A stretch of DNA of 64,000 nucleotides, from assembly GCF_011421425.1 (NCBI RefSeq), contig NZ_WPCW01000003.1, forward strand, positions 62,001 through 126,000, given 5' to 3'. Source of the DNA: Streptococcus catagoni. GTDB taxonomy: Bacteria; Bacillota; Bacilli; Lactobacillales; Streptococcaceae. Both the position numbers and the translations under genes were made by a program. A model generated the notes under the pieces. It was not told the DNA's origin, did no database searches, and saw only the letters and a list, made by a program, of their open reading frames with translations. Positions 8,468 through 16,599 of this stretch are shown here, piece after piece (positions within the stretch are counted from its first letter, which is position 1; every line of letters begins with the position of its first letter).

Positions 8468-8680
8468 TTATTTTTTCAGTTCTTCTACTAAGAGCTTAAA
8501 CTCTTCATTGGTAAAGGTGATTCCTTTTCCCATCTTGCTATGGTCTGGACTCCAGGTTCTAATGTCCCATTTGGCCTCTGCCCCATTAAAGGAAACTCTG
8601 TTCAATTCTTTTGTCCACCCCTTCTCACTTTCAGAAAGGGTGATCAGGTGTTCTTCTATTTTAAAGTTAAATTCTGACAT
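8468..8680 (-). CDS. YdbC/PC4-like ssDNA-binding protein (70 aa)
   Basis: The protein is MSEFNFKIEEHLITLSESEK through KLLVEELKK and contains KWDIRTWSPDHSKMGKGITFTNEE, the signature of the YdbC family of Firmicutes. This family shares the PC4-type single-stranded nucleic-acid-binding fold and forms homodimers. The length is typical (~70-75). It is monocistronic with AGGAGGCAAGC upstream of the ATG at 8678-8680. The cellular role is poorly defined; transcription or DNA-repair support is an inference from the PC4 fold. Confidence 0.8.
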   Translation of the reverse strand: MSEFNFKIEEHLITLSESEKGWTKELNRVSFNGAEAKWDIRTWSPDHSKMGKGITFTNEEFKLLVEELKK

Positions 8681-8811
8681 ATGCTTGCCTCCTATCTTAT
8701 TATTCGAAAATAAGAATAATTTTTTTATTTTAACTGTATTTTCTTTAAAATTTATCCCTTTTAGGGTAAAATACTATAAAACTATTGTAACAATTTATAA
8801 GGAAAATGGCT

Positions 8812-9129
8812 ATGAAATCACTTTTAAAACTAATAAGGTCATCTCTTTATGACTTTGTAGAGAAAAAACCTCAGCAAAAACAAAATATCTGTCTGAAATC
8901 AAACCAAATCATTTCCACTATCATGGATTCTCAAAAAAAGCAGATTCCCGTTCATGTCATTTATCAGGCCAAACATTTTACTGGTGATATTGTCAAATAT
9001 GACAAGGATAAGGGGCAGGTCTTTTTGAAAAATTTTCAAAAAAACTTAACAGCCATCATTGCCTTATCTGACATTGACAAGGTAAGCCTTGTTCCAAGCA
9101 CTGTTAAAGACAGTCAACTTAAGCACTAA
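8812..9129 (+). CDS. Conserved streptococcal protein of unknown function
   Basis: The track of codons opens at ATG 8806, but that ATG sits only a few bases after AAGG; the second ATG at 8812 has better spacing and gives 105 residues beginning MKSLLKLIRSSLYDF. The second half (VHVIYQAKHFTGDIVKYDKDKGQVFLKNFQ) alternates beta-strand-like residues around Gly and Asp, suggesting a small beta-barrel (Sm-like) module, but that is inference. There is no signal peptide or membrane segment. It is followed by a bidirectional terminator shared with the U32 peptidase gene. I do not recognise a named family. Confidence 0.65.
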   Translation: MKSLLKLIRSSLYDFVEKKPQQKQNICLKSNQIISTIMDSQKKQIPVHVIYQAKHFTGDIVKYDKDKGQVFLKNFQKNLTAIIALSDIDKVSLVPSTVKDSQLKH

Positions 9130-9134
9130 TAAGA

Positions 9135-9165
9135 ATCTCCTGACTTGTGGTCAGGAGAATTTTTT
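9135..9165. terminator. Bidirectional terminator
   Basis: TCTCCTGAC (9136-9144) and GTCAGGAGA (9150-9158) form a 9-bp stem with a TTGTG loop and a T run after it on the plus strand. It lies between convergent genes ending at 9129 and 9167. Confidence 0.85.
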
Positions 9166-9166
9166 A

Positions 9167-10462
9167 TTATGCTTTTGCTCTGACGGTTTGACTCCTACCA
9201 TCCTTTTTATAGAGATTAACCAGGCCTTCCTTATTAGCCCTAATCATATCACCAGGCTTGACAGCTTTTGGTAGTTTGATTGTTAATAGGGCCATTGGAT
9301 TTGGAGCACGGTCAATCTTTTGGCCTTCTGAATCATGCAAATCTTTAACAACTGTTTCAAAATGCCTAAAGCCAGGTCCATAAAATTCAATTTTATCACC
9401 TTCTTGGATGACATTGCGTTGACGTATGGTGGCAGTCATGCTGTCCGGGTCAAATGCAAGAACCTCACCAACAAACTTAAATTGTGGTATTTTGCGGCGT
9501 GCTCCAAAGAGTTGCTCATTCTCAGTAGGTGTACCATAATAAAAACCTGTAGCCAGCTCACGCTGAGCAACCTTCCAAAGCTCGTCTATTAATTCCTCTT
9601 TAATGGCATAGAATTTTTCAGGACTTTCCATATAGGCATCAACTGCGGCCTTGTAGCAGTTGGTCACGGTGGAAACATAATGAATGGACTTCATCCGCCC
9701 TTCAATTTTCAAACTGTCTACGCCGTTTTCAATGAGGTCAGGAATATGCTCCAACATACACATATCCACTGAGGACATGGAATACTCCTCTGGAATTTCT
9801 CCTTTTAGAGATCGACGCTCAGAACCAAAGGGAAGGTCATAGAGATCATATTTCCATCTGCAAGACTGTGAACAGCCCCCACGGTTGGCATCCCTATGGC
9901 TCATGTGGTTTGAAAGGACACAGCGGCCAGAATAAGAAATACACATGGCACCATGAACAAAGGCCTCAATTTCCATTTCTGTACGCTTACGGATTTCAGC
10001 TAGTTCAGCCATATTAACTTCACGAGCAAGGACAACCCGGGTTAGTCCCATCTCTTTCCAAAATTCAAAGGTTTCATAATTGGTTGAAGAGGCCTGGGTA
10101 GATAAGTGAATTTCCAAGCCTGGAGCTTCTTCTGAACAAATCACGATCAAGGCTGGGTCAGAAATAATAACAGCATCCAGTCCCATGTCTCGTAATTGTC
10201 GGAACCACTCTCCTGCTCCAACTTCATTTCCTTCATGCGTTACCATGTTGGCTGCAACATAAACCTTGGCATCTCTTGCATGGGCATAGTCGATACCTTC
10301 TTGCAGTTCTTCCATTGAGAAGTTCCCAGCTCGACTACGCAAGCCATAGGCCTGACCGCCTACAAAAACAGCATCTGCGCCATAATCAATGGCAACTTTT
10401 AATTTTTCTAGGGTCCCAGCTGGTGATAAAACCTCTGGTCGTTTTTTTATCTTTTCTGTCAT
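9167..10462 (-). CDS. U32-family peptidase/hydroxylase (YrrO/RlhA-like), long paralogue
   Basis: This 431-residue member of the peptidase U32 family has PEVLSPAGTLEKLKVAIDYG at the N-terminus and FVHGAMCISYSGRCVLSNH followed by RGGCSQSCRWKY, the family's four-cysteine cluster region. E. coli RlhA/TrhP members of U32 hydroxylate RNA with an iron-sulfur cluster, so a tRNA or rRNA hydroxylation role is as plausible as proteolysis. The tail (residues ~330-425) has the beta-barrel domain of the long subfamily. It lies downstream of a shorter U32 gene as in other streptococci and in Bacillus yrrN-yrrO. Confidence 0.9.
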   Translation of the reverse strand: MTEKIKKRPEVLSPAGTLEKLKVAIDYGADAVFVGGQAYGLRSRAGNFSMEELQEGIDYAHARDAKVYVAANMVTHEGNEVGAGEWFRQLRDMGLDAVIISDPALIVICSEEAPGLEIHLSTQASSTNYETFEFWKEMGLTRVVLAREVNMAELAEIRKRTEMEIEAFVHGAMCISYSGRCVLSNHMSHRDANRGGCSQSCRWKYDLYDLPFGSERRSLKGEIPEEYSMSSVDMCMLEHIPDLIENGVDSLKIEGRMKSIHYVSTVTNCYKAAVDAYMESPEKFYAIKEELIDELWKVAQRELATGFYYGTPTENEQLFGARRKIPQFKFVGEVLAFDPDSMTATIRQRNVIQEGDKIEFYGPGFRHFETVVKDLHDSEGQKIDRAPNPMALLTIKLPKAVKPGDMIRANKEGLVNLYKKDGRSQTVRAKA

Positions 10463-10478
10463 TTAAACTATTCCTTAA

Positions 10479-10560
10479 CCTAAAGGGGAGAAGCTACCCC
10501 TACTTTTTTACTGAGACTGATCTTTATCCCCTTTAGAGTAACCTAAAGGGGTCATCAGTT
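10479..10560 (-). promoter_or_regulatory. Intercistronic hairpin with competing repeat between the two U32 genes
   Basis: CCCCTTTAG (10528-10536) and CTAAAGGGG (10543-10551) form a perfect 9-bp hairpin, extended by ACTGAT/ATCAGT on the outside. A further CTAAAGGGG lies at 10480-10488, directly before the downstream gene, and could pair with the same strand. The two pairings exclude each other. A true T tract is missing, so this is not a clear terminator; it may set relative expression or mRNA stability. Confidence 0.5.
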
Positions 10561-10561
10561 C

Positions 10562-11488
10562 TTATTTGACTGTTGCAGGATCAAATTCATAGAAACCTGT
10601 ATCTAAACCTCTGGTCTTAGGGTGTAAGTGCTGCAGAGCTAAATCCAGTTCTTCTGCTTTTTCTGCTGTCCATTGCCCCTTTTCCAAGAGCTCTTTTGCC
10701 TGAACAAATAAAGAACAGATAGATACAAAAGACTGTCCTGGACAATAGATACCATCCAGCTTCCAGTTCCTAAGTTGGTGATCAAAAAGCTCAGCTAATT
10801 TTGGCATCATATCAATATCATTGTTGATGAAGATATGGGTTCCGTGCTTGTCCTGATAGATAGAATAATGGCTGTCAGGATCACCAGGCTCAGCTAGAAA
10901 GAGGCCTCTTTCTCTTGTTGTTTCATCTTCAATATGTGTAAAATGATAGTAATTATCTAACAATGGTCTTTTAGAATGGTGGATAACAGAAGCACCATAA
11001 ACTAAAACCTCTGTTGGGTATTGGCTATTCTCAGCTAAAAGAAAGAGTTCTTCTGATGGGATTTCTCTTGCTAGAACTGTTTCGACTGCCCCTTGTTTTC
11101 CCCAGAAGTTAACCTGTCTACTTGAGGTTACAAATACAGAGGTATCATAGATCAGCTTGAAATTATAGCCATCTCTTTTATTAAGATAAAAAAGCCCTGC
11201 ATCACCAACAACTAGGTAATCCACTTGAATATTCTTTAAAAAGTCCAAATAGGGCTTAATCTGATCCATCATATCTTGATGCATCAAGGCATTACAGGCA
11301 ATGCTTAATTCTTTTCCTGCTTGATGAACAAGATCTGCAATCTGTCTTAATTCCTCATAAGAAAAATTATGGGGTAGACGTAACCCATAATTCTCTTCTC
11401 CAACATATATTCGGTCGACACCAATTGCTAAAAGTTCTTTAACTTGTTCAATACTTTCAGCAGTGGCAGTTATAATTATTTTTTCCAT
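10562..11488 (-). CDS. U32-family peptidase (YrrN-like), short paralogue
   Basis: The protein begins MEKIIITATAESIEQVKELL from the ATG at 11486-11488 (308 residues); an upstream ATG at 11513-11515 would add nine residues but lies on top of the promoter. It has the U32 beta/alpha barrel pattern (IYVGEENYGLRL near 28-40, ACNALMH, EVLVYGASVIHHS) but lacks the long C-terminal barrel and the full Cys cluster of its neighbour. In Bacillus the equivalent pair is needed for tRNA hydroxylation (5-hydroxyuridine), which suggests a shared heteromeric function. There is no Shine-Dalgarno at the chosen ATG. Confidence 0.85.
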   Translation of the reverse strand: MEKIIITATAESIEQVKELLAIGVDRIYVGEENYGLRLPHNFSYEELRQIADLVHQAGKELSIACNALMHQDMMDQIKPYLDFLKNIQVDYLVVGDAGLFYLNKRDGYNFKLIYDTSVFVTSSRQVNFWGKQGAVETVLAREIPSEELFLLAENSQYPTEVLVYGASVIHHSKRPLLDNYYHFTHIEDETTRERGLFLAEPGDPDSHYSIYQDKHGTHIFINNDIDMMPKLAELFDHQLRNWKLDGIYCPGQSFVSICSLFVQAKELLEKGQWTAEKAEELDLALQHLHPKTRGLDTGFYEFDPATVK

Positions 11489-11489
11489 A

Positions 11490-11530
11490 TAAGGTTCATT
11501 ATAACAAATTTTCACTAAATTGTGAGCATA
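11490..11530 (-). promoter_or_regulatory. Extended -10 promoter immediately before the short U32 gene
   Basis: On the minus strand TGTTATAAT (extended -10; hexamer covers 11503 to 11498) ends only nine bases before the ATG at 11488. A start point about seven bases downstream would leave an mRNA leader of about 3 nt, without a ribosome site. No good -35 was seen. Confidence 0.5.
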
Positions 11531-11642
11531 TTTCTTGTCCTGTGGAGCATTTTATGCTTTTTTAAAAAAATTTCAAAAAAGAATGACAAAAAGGTAATTT
11601 TATGTTAAAATGACTAAGTATCTCAAGGGAAAGGAGAGGACC

Positions 11643-11921
11643 ATGTCAAATCAGTTGAAAAAGCATCAAGAATTTGAAGAGTCACAGATTGATCAAGAAC
11701 CCAAATTTCATGATTTTCAAGAAATACACAATCAAAGTGCCAAGTTAGAAGAACTCTTTTTCTTTGCACGTATTGCTATTTTCAGTCTGATCACAGTACT
11801 ATTTGCTTTTGTCCTTCTCTCCTTAAATTTATCTCCATTATGGGCTTTCTTATTCTCAAGTTTGTTAAGCTTTGGAGTGACTTTTTTCCTATCAAAGACA
11901 ATAAAAACATTTCTATCATAA
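11643..11921 (+). CDS. DUF3270-like small membrane protein
   Basis: The chosen start is the ATG at 11643, eight bases after a GGAGAGGA ribosome site, giving 92 residues from MSNQLKKHQEFEESQIDQEP. An acidic N-terminal half is followed by KLEELFFFARIAIFSLITVL and a second hydrophobic segment, so two transmembrane helices are predicted with a short basic tail. This matches the streptococcal DUF3270 family in length and in the conserved LEELFFFARIA block. Function is unknown. It is convergent with the hprK operon across a terminator. Confidence 0.75.
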   Translation: MSNQLKKHQEFEESQIDQEPKFHDFQEIHNQSAKLEELFFFARIAIFSLITVLFAFVLLSLNLSPLWAFLFSSLLSFGVTFFLSKTIKTFLS

Positions 11922-11949
11922 AAAGTTCTGGTTTGAACCAGAACTTTTT
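11920..11949. terminator. Bidirectional terminator between DUF3270 gene and hprK operon
   Basis: AAAAAGTTCTGGTT and AACCAGAACTTTTT form a near-perfect 14-bp stem with a 2-base loop. T runs on both strands serve the convergent genes. Confidence 0.9.
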
Positions 11950-11950
11950 A

Positions 11951-12502
11951 TTATTTATGCTCTGAATCCAAGGCTTCAGAAGCCAAGTCTACTTTCTCTT
12001 CTATTTCTTCAGAGCTGATCTTGCTATCACTAAATTGTTCACTTCGTGCGTCAAGTTTGGTACTTGGATGCACTTCTTTATTATCAAACTGGCTTTGACC
12101 TGATTTGAGTTCTGTGTAATCAATAATGATATCATCTTCTGTCAAATTAATATCGACATCAGAATCACTAGTGTCTGAAGCTTCATTTTCGGTGAAGGCT
12201 TGGCCTGCCTTTTGGACAAATTGGTTGGCTTTTTCTTTAACTGTTTCAAAAACCTGTTCTGGCGTTAATTCTCCAGTTTCAAACTTATGCTTGTAGTCAT
12301 AGAAGGTATCCTTGGCAAGGTTACTGTATTCATAACCCTTATCTTTGGCCATTTGGTGGTATTCTTCAGGATTTTCCTTATAGGCTTCATAGGCCTTTTC
12401 CACCTTAGCCTTTACTTTTTTACCTTTTTCAGTGTTTAAAAAGTAAGCTGTTGCCACACCAGTTGCAGTACCAATAATTAATGATCTAAAAAAGTTTTTC
12501 AT
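11951..12502 (-). CDS. YtxH-domain protein
   Basis: The protein is 183 residues with an N-terminal membrane segment (SLIIGTATGVATAYFLNTEK, residues 7-26) followed by the YtxH-like helix KGKKVKAKVEKAYEAYKENP and a long acidic Ser/Asp/Glu-rich tail. It is the last gene of hprK-lgt-DUF948-ytxH, the conserved streptococcal order, and overlaps the previous stop by 4 bp (ATGA), which implies translational coupling. Its role is unknown; YtxH proteins are stress-related in Bacillus. Confidence 0.8.
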   Translation of the reverse strand: MKNFFRSLIIGTATGVATAYFLNTEKGKKVKAKVEKAYEAYKENPEEYHQMAKDKGYEYSNLAKDTFYDYKHKFETGELTPEQVFETVKEKANQFVQKAGQAFTENEASDTSDSDVDINLTEDDIIIDYTELKSGQSQFDNKEVHPSTKLDARSEQFSDSKISSEEIEEKVDLASEALDSEHK

Positions 12503-12903
12503 GATTTTTCTCCTTTTCTTCCAAATACCTTAGAAGCCACTTTTCCAATTATGGCTGCTTTGCTAGCCTTTGAAACATTACTTGTTGCACTACTTGCACG
12601 TTTGCCGAAATGTCTGGCATGAGTATTTAAATCTGACACACTTTCAGATAGATCAGCGATGGCAACAAACAATGGATCAATTGTTGATACCTTACCATTA
12701 ATGTCTTCAACTAAAACATTTGCTTTAGCCAGAATTTCATTTGTTTGGTAAAGGGTAACATTGACGTCACTGGTTAAGACTGTAATGGTCTTTTTCGTTT
12801 CATCAATAGTCTCAGAAACTTTTTTCAAAACAAGAATCAAAAAAATAACCAATGCTACAAATGCCAATGCTATAATAATCAACGCAATACCTACTAAATC
12901 CAT
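12499..12903 (-). CDS. DUF948-domain membrane protein
   Basis: The 134-residue protein starts with one transmembrane helix (GIALIIIALAFVALVIFLIL) followed by a coiled-coil-like region (KKVSETIDETKKTITVLTSD...), the pattern of DUF948. It is anchored with its helix in the membrane and the coil in the cytoplasm or at the wall face. It lies between lgt and the YtxH gene, overlapping the latter by 4 bp. Function is unknown. Confidence 0.8.
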   Translation of the reverse strand: MDLVGIALIIIALAFVALVIFLILVLKKVSETIDETKKTITVLTSDVNVTLYQTNEILAKANVLVEDINGKVSTIDPLFVAIADLSESVSDLNTHARHFGKRASSATSNVSKASKAAIIGKVASKVFGRKGEKS

Positions 12904-12920
12904 ATAAGCCTCCTTTTTCC

Positions 12921-13700
12921 TTACCTTTGGTAATAGGGTGTATCCTTTTTTTGTCGTCTAATAATGATAAATGCAAGGCCAAAAACTATCAAAATAAGAG
13001 ATAGGATCTGGGACACGCGCATTCCATAAAACATGAGGCTGTCTGTCCTCATACCTTCAATAATGAACCTGCCAAAGCCATACCAAATCAGATAAAATGC
13101 TGCCACTTCACCATCTTTTAGTAGCCTTGGTTTTCTCCTTAAAATGAGGATCAAAACAAAACCAACGAGGTTCCATACTGACTCATATAAAAAAGTGGGT
13201 ATCCGATAGGAGCCTTGAATATACATCTGCCTTCGTATAAAGGCTGGTAAATAATCAAGATTGCTGACTGCTCTGCCATAGGCTTCCTGATTAACAAAAT
13301 TGCCCCACCTTCCAATGGCTTGAGCTACCAAAACGCCTGGCGCTGCAATATCTAAAAAGTGGATGGGGTTGAGGGCTCGATAGTAAGAAAATACAAATAA
13401 AACAAGAGCTCCCGTTAAAAGTCCACCATAGATTGCTATGCCACCGTTCCAAACAGCAATGATTTCATCCAGATGTTGGGAATAATAAGACCATTCAAAA
13501 AGGACGTAATAGAGTCTGGCGCCCAGAATGGCCAGTGGAAAAGCAATGAGTATAAAGTCAATGATATCATCACTGGTCATATTTTTTCTTGGAGCTTCCT
13601 TACAAGCTAAGTAGACTGCCAAGATCAAGCCGGTCATGATACAAAGAGCATACCAACGGACAGCAAAGGGGCCAATTCGAAATGCTACAGAATCAATCAT
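12921..13700 (-). CDS. lgt: Prolipoprotein diacylglyceryl transferase
   Basis: This 259-residue integral membrane enzyme transfers a diacylglyceryl group from phosphatidylglycerol to the lipobox cysteine of prolipoproteins. The Lgt signature [13 protein letters not shown] is present at about residues 130-142, preceded by [12 protein letters not shown] (Firmicute form, Tyr where E. coli has His103), and [15 protein letters not shown] near residue 210. About seven membrane helices are apparent. It overlaps hprK by 4 bp. Lipoproteins such as PstS in this window are its substrates. Confidence 0.97.
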   Translation of the reverse strand: MIDSVAFRIGPFAVRWYALCIMTGLILAVYLACKEAPRKNMTSDDIIDFILIAFPLAILGARLYYVLFEWSYYSQHLDEIIAVWNGGIAIYGGLLTGALVLFVFSYYRALNPIHFLDIAAPGVLVAQAIGRWGNFVNQEAYGRAVSNLDYLPAFIRRQMYIQGSYRIPTFLYESVWNLVGFVLILILRRKPRLLKDGEVAAFYLIWYGFGRFIIEGMRTDSLMFYGMRVSQILSLILIVFGLAFIIIRRQKKDTPYYQR

Positions 13701-14629
13701 TGGCTTTCCTCGTTTTTACTAATCAATTTTGTCAGACGGTCTTCAAATCTTTTGGTTGCATCAAAGCCCATCTGTTTTGCCCGGTAGTTCATAGCAGCTG
13801 CTTCTATGACGACTGAGACATTTCGACCAGTTTTAACGGGGATTCTGATGCGTGGTATTTTAACACCAGCAAAATCCACGTCCTCATTGCCATTACCTAG
13901 ACGATCAAAAACCTTATCAGCTTCGAAGTTTTCAAGGTAGATAGCCAACTGCACTTGGGAAGAATCTTTTACTGCGCTAGCCCCATATAAAGACATAACA
14001 TCAATGATACCGACACCTCTAATTTCCAGAAGGTGTCTAAGGATCTCTGCAGGTTCACCCCAAAGTGTTTCTTCATCCTTGGCATAGATGTCAACACGGT
14101 CATCTGCCACCAAACGGTGTCCTCTTTTGACCAATTCTAAACCTGTTTCACTTTTACCAATGCCAGAATCTCCCTGGATTAAAACTCCCATGCCATAGAT
14201 ATCCATTAGAACGCCGTGTACACTGGTTCTTTCAGCTAAGGAAGCATCTAAAAAATAAGATATCTCACCAGATAGGCGACTGGTTGAAGCCTTACTACGA
14301 AGGAGGGCAATTCCCTCTTCTTTTGCAGCCTTGAGCATCTCTTCTGGTATGGGGAGATCTCTGGAAACAATTACAGCTGGGGTATCATTTTTAAACATTT
14401 CTCTTAAAACAGAGTAACGGTTATGCGAGGTCATCTTTGTCAGATAAGACCACTCTTTCATCCCAAACAATTGAATACGCTCTGGTGAGTAGTAATCAAA
14501 ATAGCCTGTCATTTCTAAGCCTGGACGGGAAATATCTGATGTGGCTATCACTTTGTTGAGTAGATCATCGGTAGCAAAAACAACATCCAATTTGACCTTA
14601 TCAACTAACTTTTTTACGGTAACAGTCAT
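13697..14629 (-). CDS. hprK: HPr kinase/phosphorylase
   Basis: This 310-residue enzyme phosphorylates and dephosphorylates HPr at Ser46, producing the co-effector of CcpA (also in this window) for carbon catabolite repression. The Walker A motif GDSGIGKS lies at residues 153-160, His138 precedes it in SVHG, and the C-terminal signature [13 protein letters not shown] is intact. First gene of the hprK-lgt-DUF948-ytxH operon. Confidence 0.97.
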   Translation of the reverse strand: MTVTVKKLVDKVKLDVVFATDDLLNKVIATSDISRPGLEMTGYFDYYSPERIQLFGMKEWSYLTKMTSHNRYSVLREMFKNDTPAVIVSRDLPIPEEMLKAAKEEGIALLRSKASTSRLSGEISYFLDASLAERTSVHGVLMDIYGMGVLIQGDSGIGKSETGLELVKRGHRLVADDRVDIYAKDEETLWGEPAEILRHLLEIRGVGIIDVMSLYGASAVKDSSQVQLAIYLENFEADKVFDRLGNGNEDVDFAGVKIPRIRIPVKTGRNVSVVIEAAAMNYRAKQMGFDATKRFEDRLTKLISKNEESQ

Positions 14630-14670
14630 ATATACTCCTTTTTTCTATTATAACATAATTACTTTTCAAA
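14630..14670 (-). promoter_or_regulatory. Promoter of the hprK operon
   Basis: The minus strand has TGTTATAAT, an extended -10 with the hexamer over 14652-14647, a TTGTTT-like -35 15 bp upstream and AAAAAAGGAG about nine bases before the ATG. Confidence 0.6.
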
Positions 14671-14727
14671 CAATATCAATCGCTATCATTATTGTAAGGA
14701 TTGCCAAAAGAAGAAATCAAGGCAAGA

Positions 14728-14756
14728 TAAAAGGGACTTTTTCTCAGTCCCTTATC
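14728..14756 (-). terminator. Terminator of the spyA homologue
   Basis: AAGGGACT (14731-14738) and AGTCCCTT (14746-14753) form an 8-bp stem; the minus strand continues TTTTATC. It lies 20 bp past the stop at 14776. Confidence 0.75.
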
Positions 14757-14775
14757 ATATATGATAAAGCTAGTT

Positions 14776-15525
14776 TTATAAACTACTCTTAAAGTCAACC
14801 TCAATATTTAGCTTTTTCTTATCTTCTGATAGGTATGCTCCTATGACCTCTAATTGACCTCCTCTTGGCAGTAAAAATTCAAGTTCTGACGGAAAATAAG
14901 AATAGGGTTCAACAAAGGCTGCATGCGCGCCTCTTTTAACCCTAAGTTTGAGTTCTATAGGGCGATGCGCCATGGCTGCGTCTTTGATAGCTGTAGTACT
15001 CATAAAGCTATACTTGCTATAGTGGGTACCAGCTACTATTTCCCTTAGTATCTCTGGATTAAATTGTTTATTGACATAATATTTTTCCAAGTCGGATTGA
15101 CTTATACCGATGTCTAATAAGAAGTTCTCATAAACGTAACGATAAAGAATAATATTCCAAGGAAGGGTCATTCTGTGAGTGGCTTGATCTAATAGAGCTA
15201 TTTTCTCTTGCAAGTCCGGAGCTAACTGTTTAATATCTCCTTTGACTCTATCTATTTCTGAATTTATAGGCGTAGCCTGATTGTAAGTATAAGCATACAT
15301 CATCTTTTTTTCAGCTTCAGTGAAGACAATGTTTTTTGCCCAGCGATTATTAACAATATATTTGGTAATATCACGATCATTAAATTTAAAATAGGATTGT
15401 TGCCCCTCAAATACTACCGACTCTGTTTCATCATAGGGACTAGTAGCAAATATACTATTTTGTCCAAAAAATAGGAAGAGTCCACAAAGCAATGTTAGGA
15501 TTAATTTGTATATTCTTTTATTCAT
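14776..15525 (-). CDS. spyA: C3-like mono-ADP-ribosyltransferase, SpyA homologue
   Basis: This 249-residue secreted protein has a signal peptide (MNKRIYKLILTLLCGLFLFF, cleavage near residue 27-28). The R-STS-ExE catalytic triad is readable as Arg129 (ILYRYV), Ser-Thr-Thr at 176-178 (SFMSTTA) and Glu214-x-Glu216 (SELEFLLPRG). ExE, rather than QxE, points to arginine-directed modification. Length and motifs match S. pyogenes SpyA (~250 aa), which ADP-ribosylates cytoskeletal proteins such as vimentin. It has its own terminator and a hairpin-rich upstream region. It adjoins another secreted-protein gene, so this is a small secreted-effector island between hprK and pspC. Confidence 0.88.
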   Translation of the reverse strand: MNKRIYKLILTLLCGLFLFFGQNSIFATSPYDETESVVFEGQQSYFKFNDRDITKYIVNNRWAKNIVFTEAEKKMMYAYTYNQATPINSEIDRVKGDIKQLAPDLQEKIALLDQATHRMTLPWNIILYRYVYENFLLDIGISQSDLEKYYVNKQFNPEILREIVAGTHYSKYSFMSTTAIKDAAMAHRPIELKLRVKRGAHAAFVEPYSYFPSELEFLLPRGGQLEVIGAYLSEDKKKLNIEVDFKSSL

Positions 15526-15845
15526 CTATTACTCCTCAAACTATTAATGTTATTTAAAATTTACTCATGGTATATTGAAGAGAGACTCTTTCTTCAATAT
15601 AGTTTTGATTGTCTGCCAGTAACTTTGTTACTCTAGTTACTTAGAACAATCAATCTGGTTATGGCTTACTTGCTTGGCTAATAACTTTGTCTACATAAAA
15701 TTTTTTGAGAAATAGTAAGCCAAAAAGTAATGATCCTGAGTAAAGATCATTTCTCCAGATTATAGATATATCAATATTCTCATTTACATTAACATATGAT
15801 TAATTCTATATTAATATTTTTGAAAAAACAAGACAATCAAAGCAT
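15526..15845. other. Hairpin-rich upstream region of spyA
   Basis: Serial inverted repeats are visible: TATATTGAAGA/TCTTCAATATA (15571-15601), GATTGT/ACAATC enclosing AGTAAC/GTTACT (about 15607-15652), GGCTTACT/AGTAAGCC (about 15663-15721) and AATGATC/GATCATT (about 15729-15751). None has a clear terminator T tract toward spyA. No convincing ORF was found. It may be a structured 5' leader. Confidence 0.45.
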
Positions 15846-15875
15846 CCAGATTTTTTTCTGGATGCTTTGTTTATA
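15844..15875 (-). terminator. Terminator of the secreted-protein gene
   Basis: AAAGCATCCAG and CTGGATGCTTT form an 11-bp stem around an A/T loop. It is 30 bp past the stop at 15904. The same stem core, CATCCAG/CTGGATG, recurs twice at 16603-16624 and 16927-16948. Confidence 0.85.
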
Positions 15876-15903
15876 CTTCAATAGTTTTGAGGCTATGATG
15901 TTT

Positions 15904-16491
15904 TTAACCCCACCAGCTTTTAAAATTCCACCAACTATCCTGAACACTTTCTTTCAATTGTTGATACCAAGTTTTATTAGCATCTCCCTCAATAGAGTGT
16001 TTGAACAAGTCCTCTGCGTACTTTTCATCAAATTGTCGATTCAACTCTTCTTGATGCTTCTGCTCTTCAGCCCGAGCAGTATTACCATCAATATAAACAA
16101 GTTGACCGAAATACATATTTCCATAATCTGCAAAAGACAGTGTCACCACATCTCCTTCAGATAAAGGTTTTTCTAGTTGGACGGTGTAACTCCCGCTCCC
16201 ATCTGCACGATAACCACTAACTACCCAACTTCTTCCCTCACATTTACCATCCAAAGAAAATGAGGATTTAGTACAAACAGTTTTATCTTCTGGTTTCTTA
16301 ATTTTATTACTAGTACTAGAACTCATTGAAGCATAGACATACTCGTGAGATCCTAAATTCACATTAATAGAACTTGAACCAATGCTAAAAGGAGACACAC
16401 TCACTACTTCTAAACTTTCTTGACCTTTAGCTTGAAACGGTACCGAAACACTATCGGCCTTTACTGTCGAAAATGACAGAAATGTCATCAC
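15904..16491 (-). CDS. Secreted protein of unknown function with damaged N-terminus
   Basis: From the GTG at 16489-16491 (or ATG at 16486) the protein has 195 residues, with a short hydrophobic start MTFLSFSTVKADS. Upstream the same frame reads KEFFKKLSFF right behind AAGGA, a typical signal-peptide beginning, but with no ATG, GTG or TTG before it until a TGA. The original start codon therefore seems lost or non-standard. The mature part has a beta-rich Ser-rich region with one Cys pair (TVCTKSS...GKCEGR), then an acidic helix (EEQKHQEELNRQFDEKYAED) and a Trp-rich C-terminus (WYQQLKESVQDSWWNFKSWW). I do not recognise the family. It is next to spyA in the same orientation. Confidence 0.55.
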   Translation of the reverse strand: MMTFLSFSTVKADSVSVPFQAKGQESLEVVSVSPFSIGSSSINVNLGSHEYVYASMSSSTSNKIKKPEDKTVCTKSSFSLDGKCEGRSWVVSGYRADGSGSYTVQLEKPLSEGDVVTLSFADYGNMYFGQLVYIDGNTARAEEQKHQEELNRQFDEKYAEDLFKHSIEGDANKTWYQQLKESVQDSWWNFKSWWG

Positions 16492-16599
16492 AAAAAAACT
16501 TAATTTTTTAAAAAATTCCTTAATTTTAATATAACACCTTCAACTTATATAATTAAATAATTAAGCCTATATTAATTTTGTTAAAAAATAAGATAAACA

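Noticed and set aside
15526..15845. Search for a SpyB-like peptide gene upstream of spyA
   Set aside because: Only very short frames without ribosome sites were found; none resembles a peptide gene.
15796..16164. 122-codon plus-strand ORF
   Set aside because: Antisense to the secreted-protein gene and through its terminator; no ribosome site or family.
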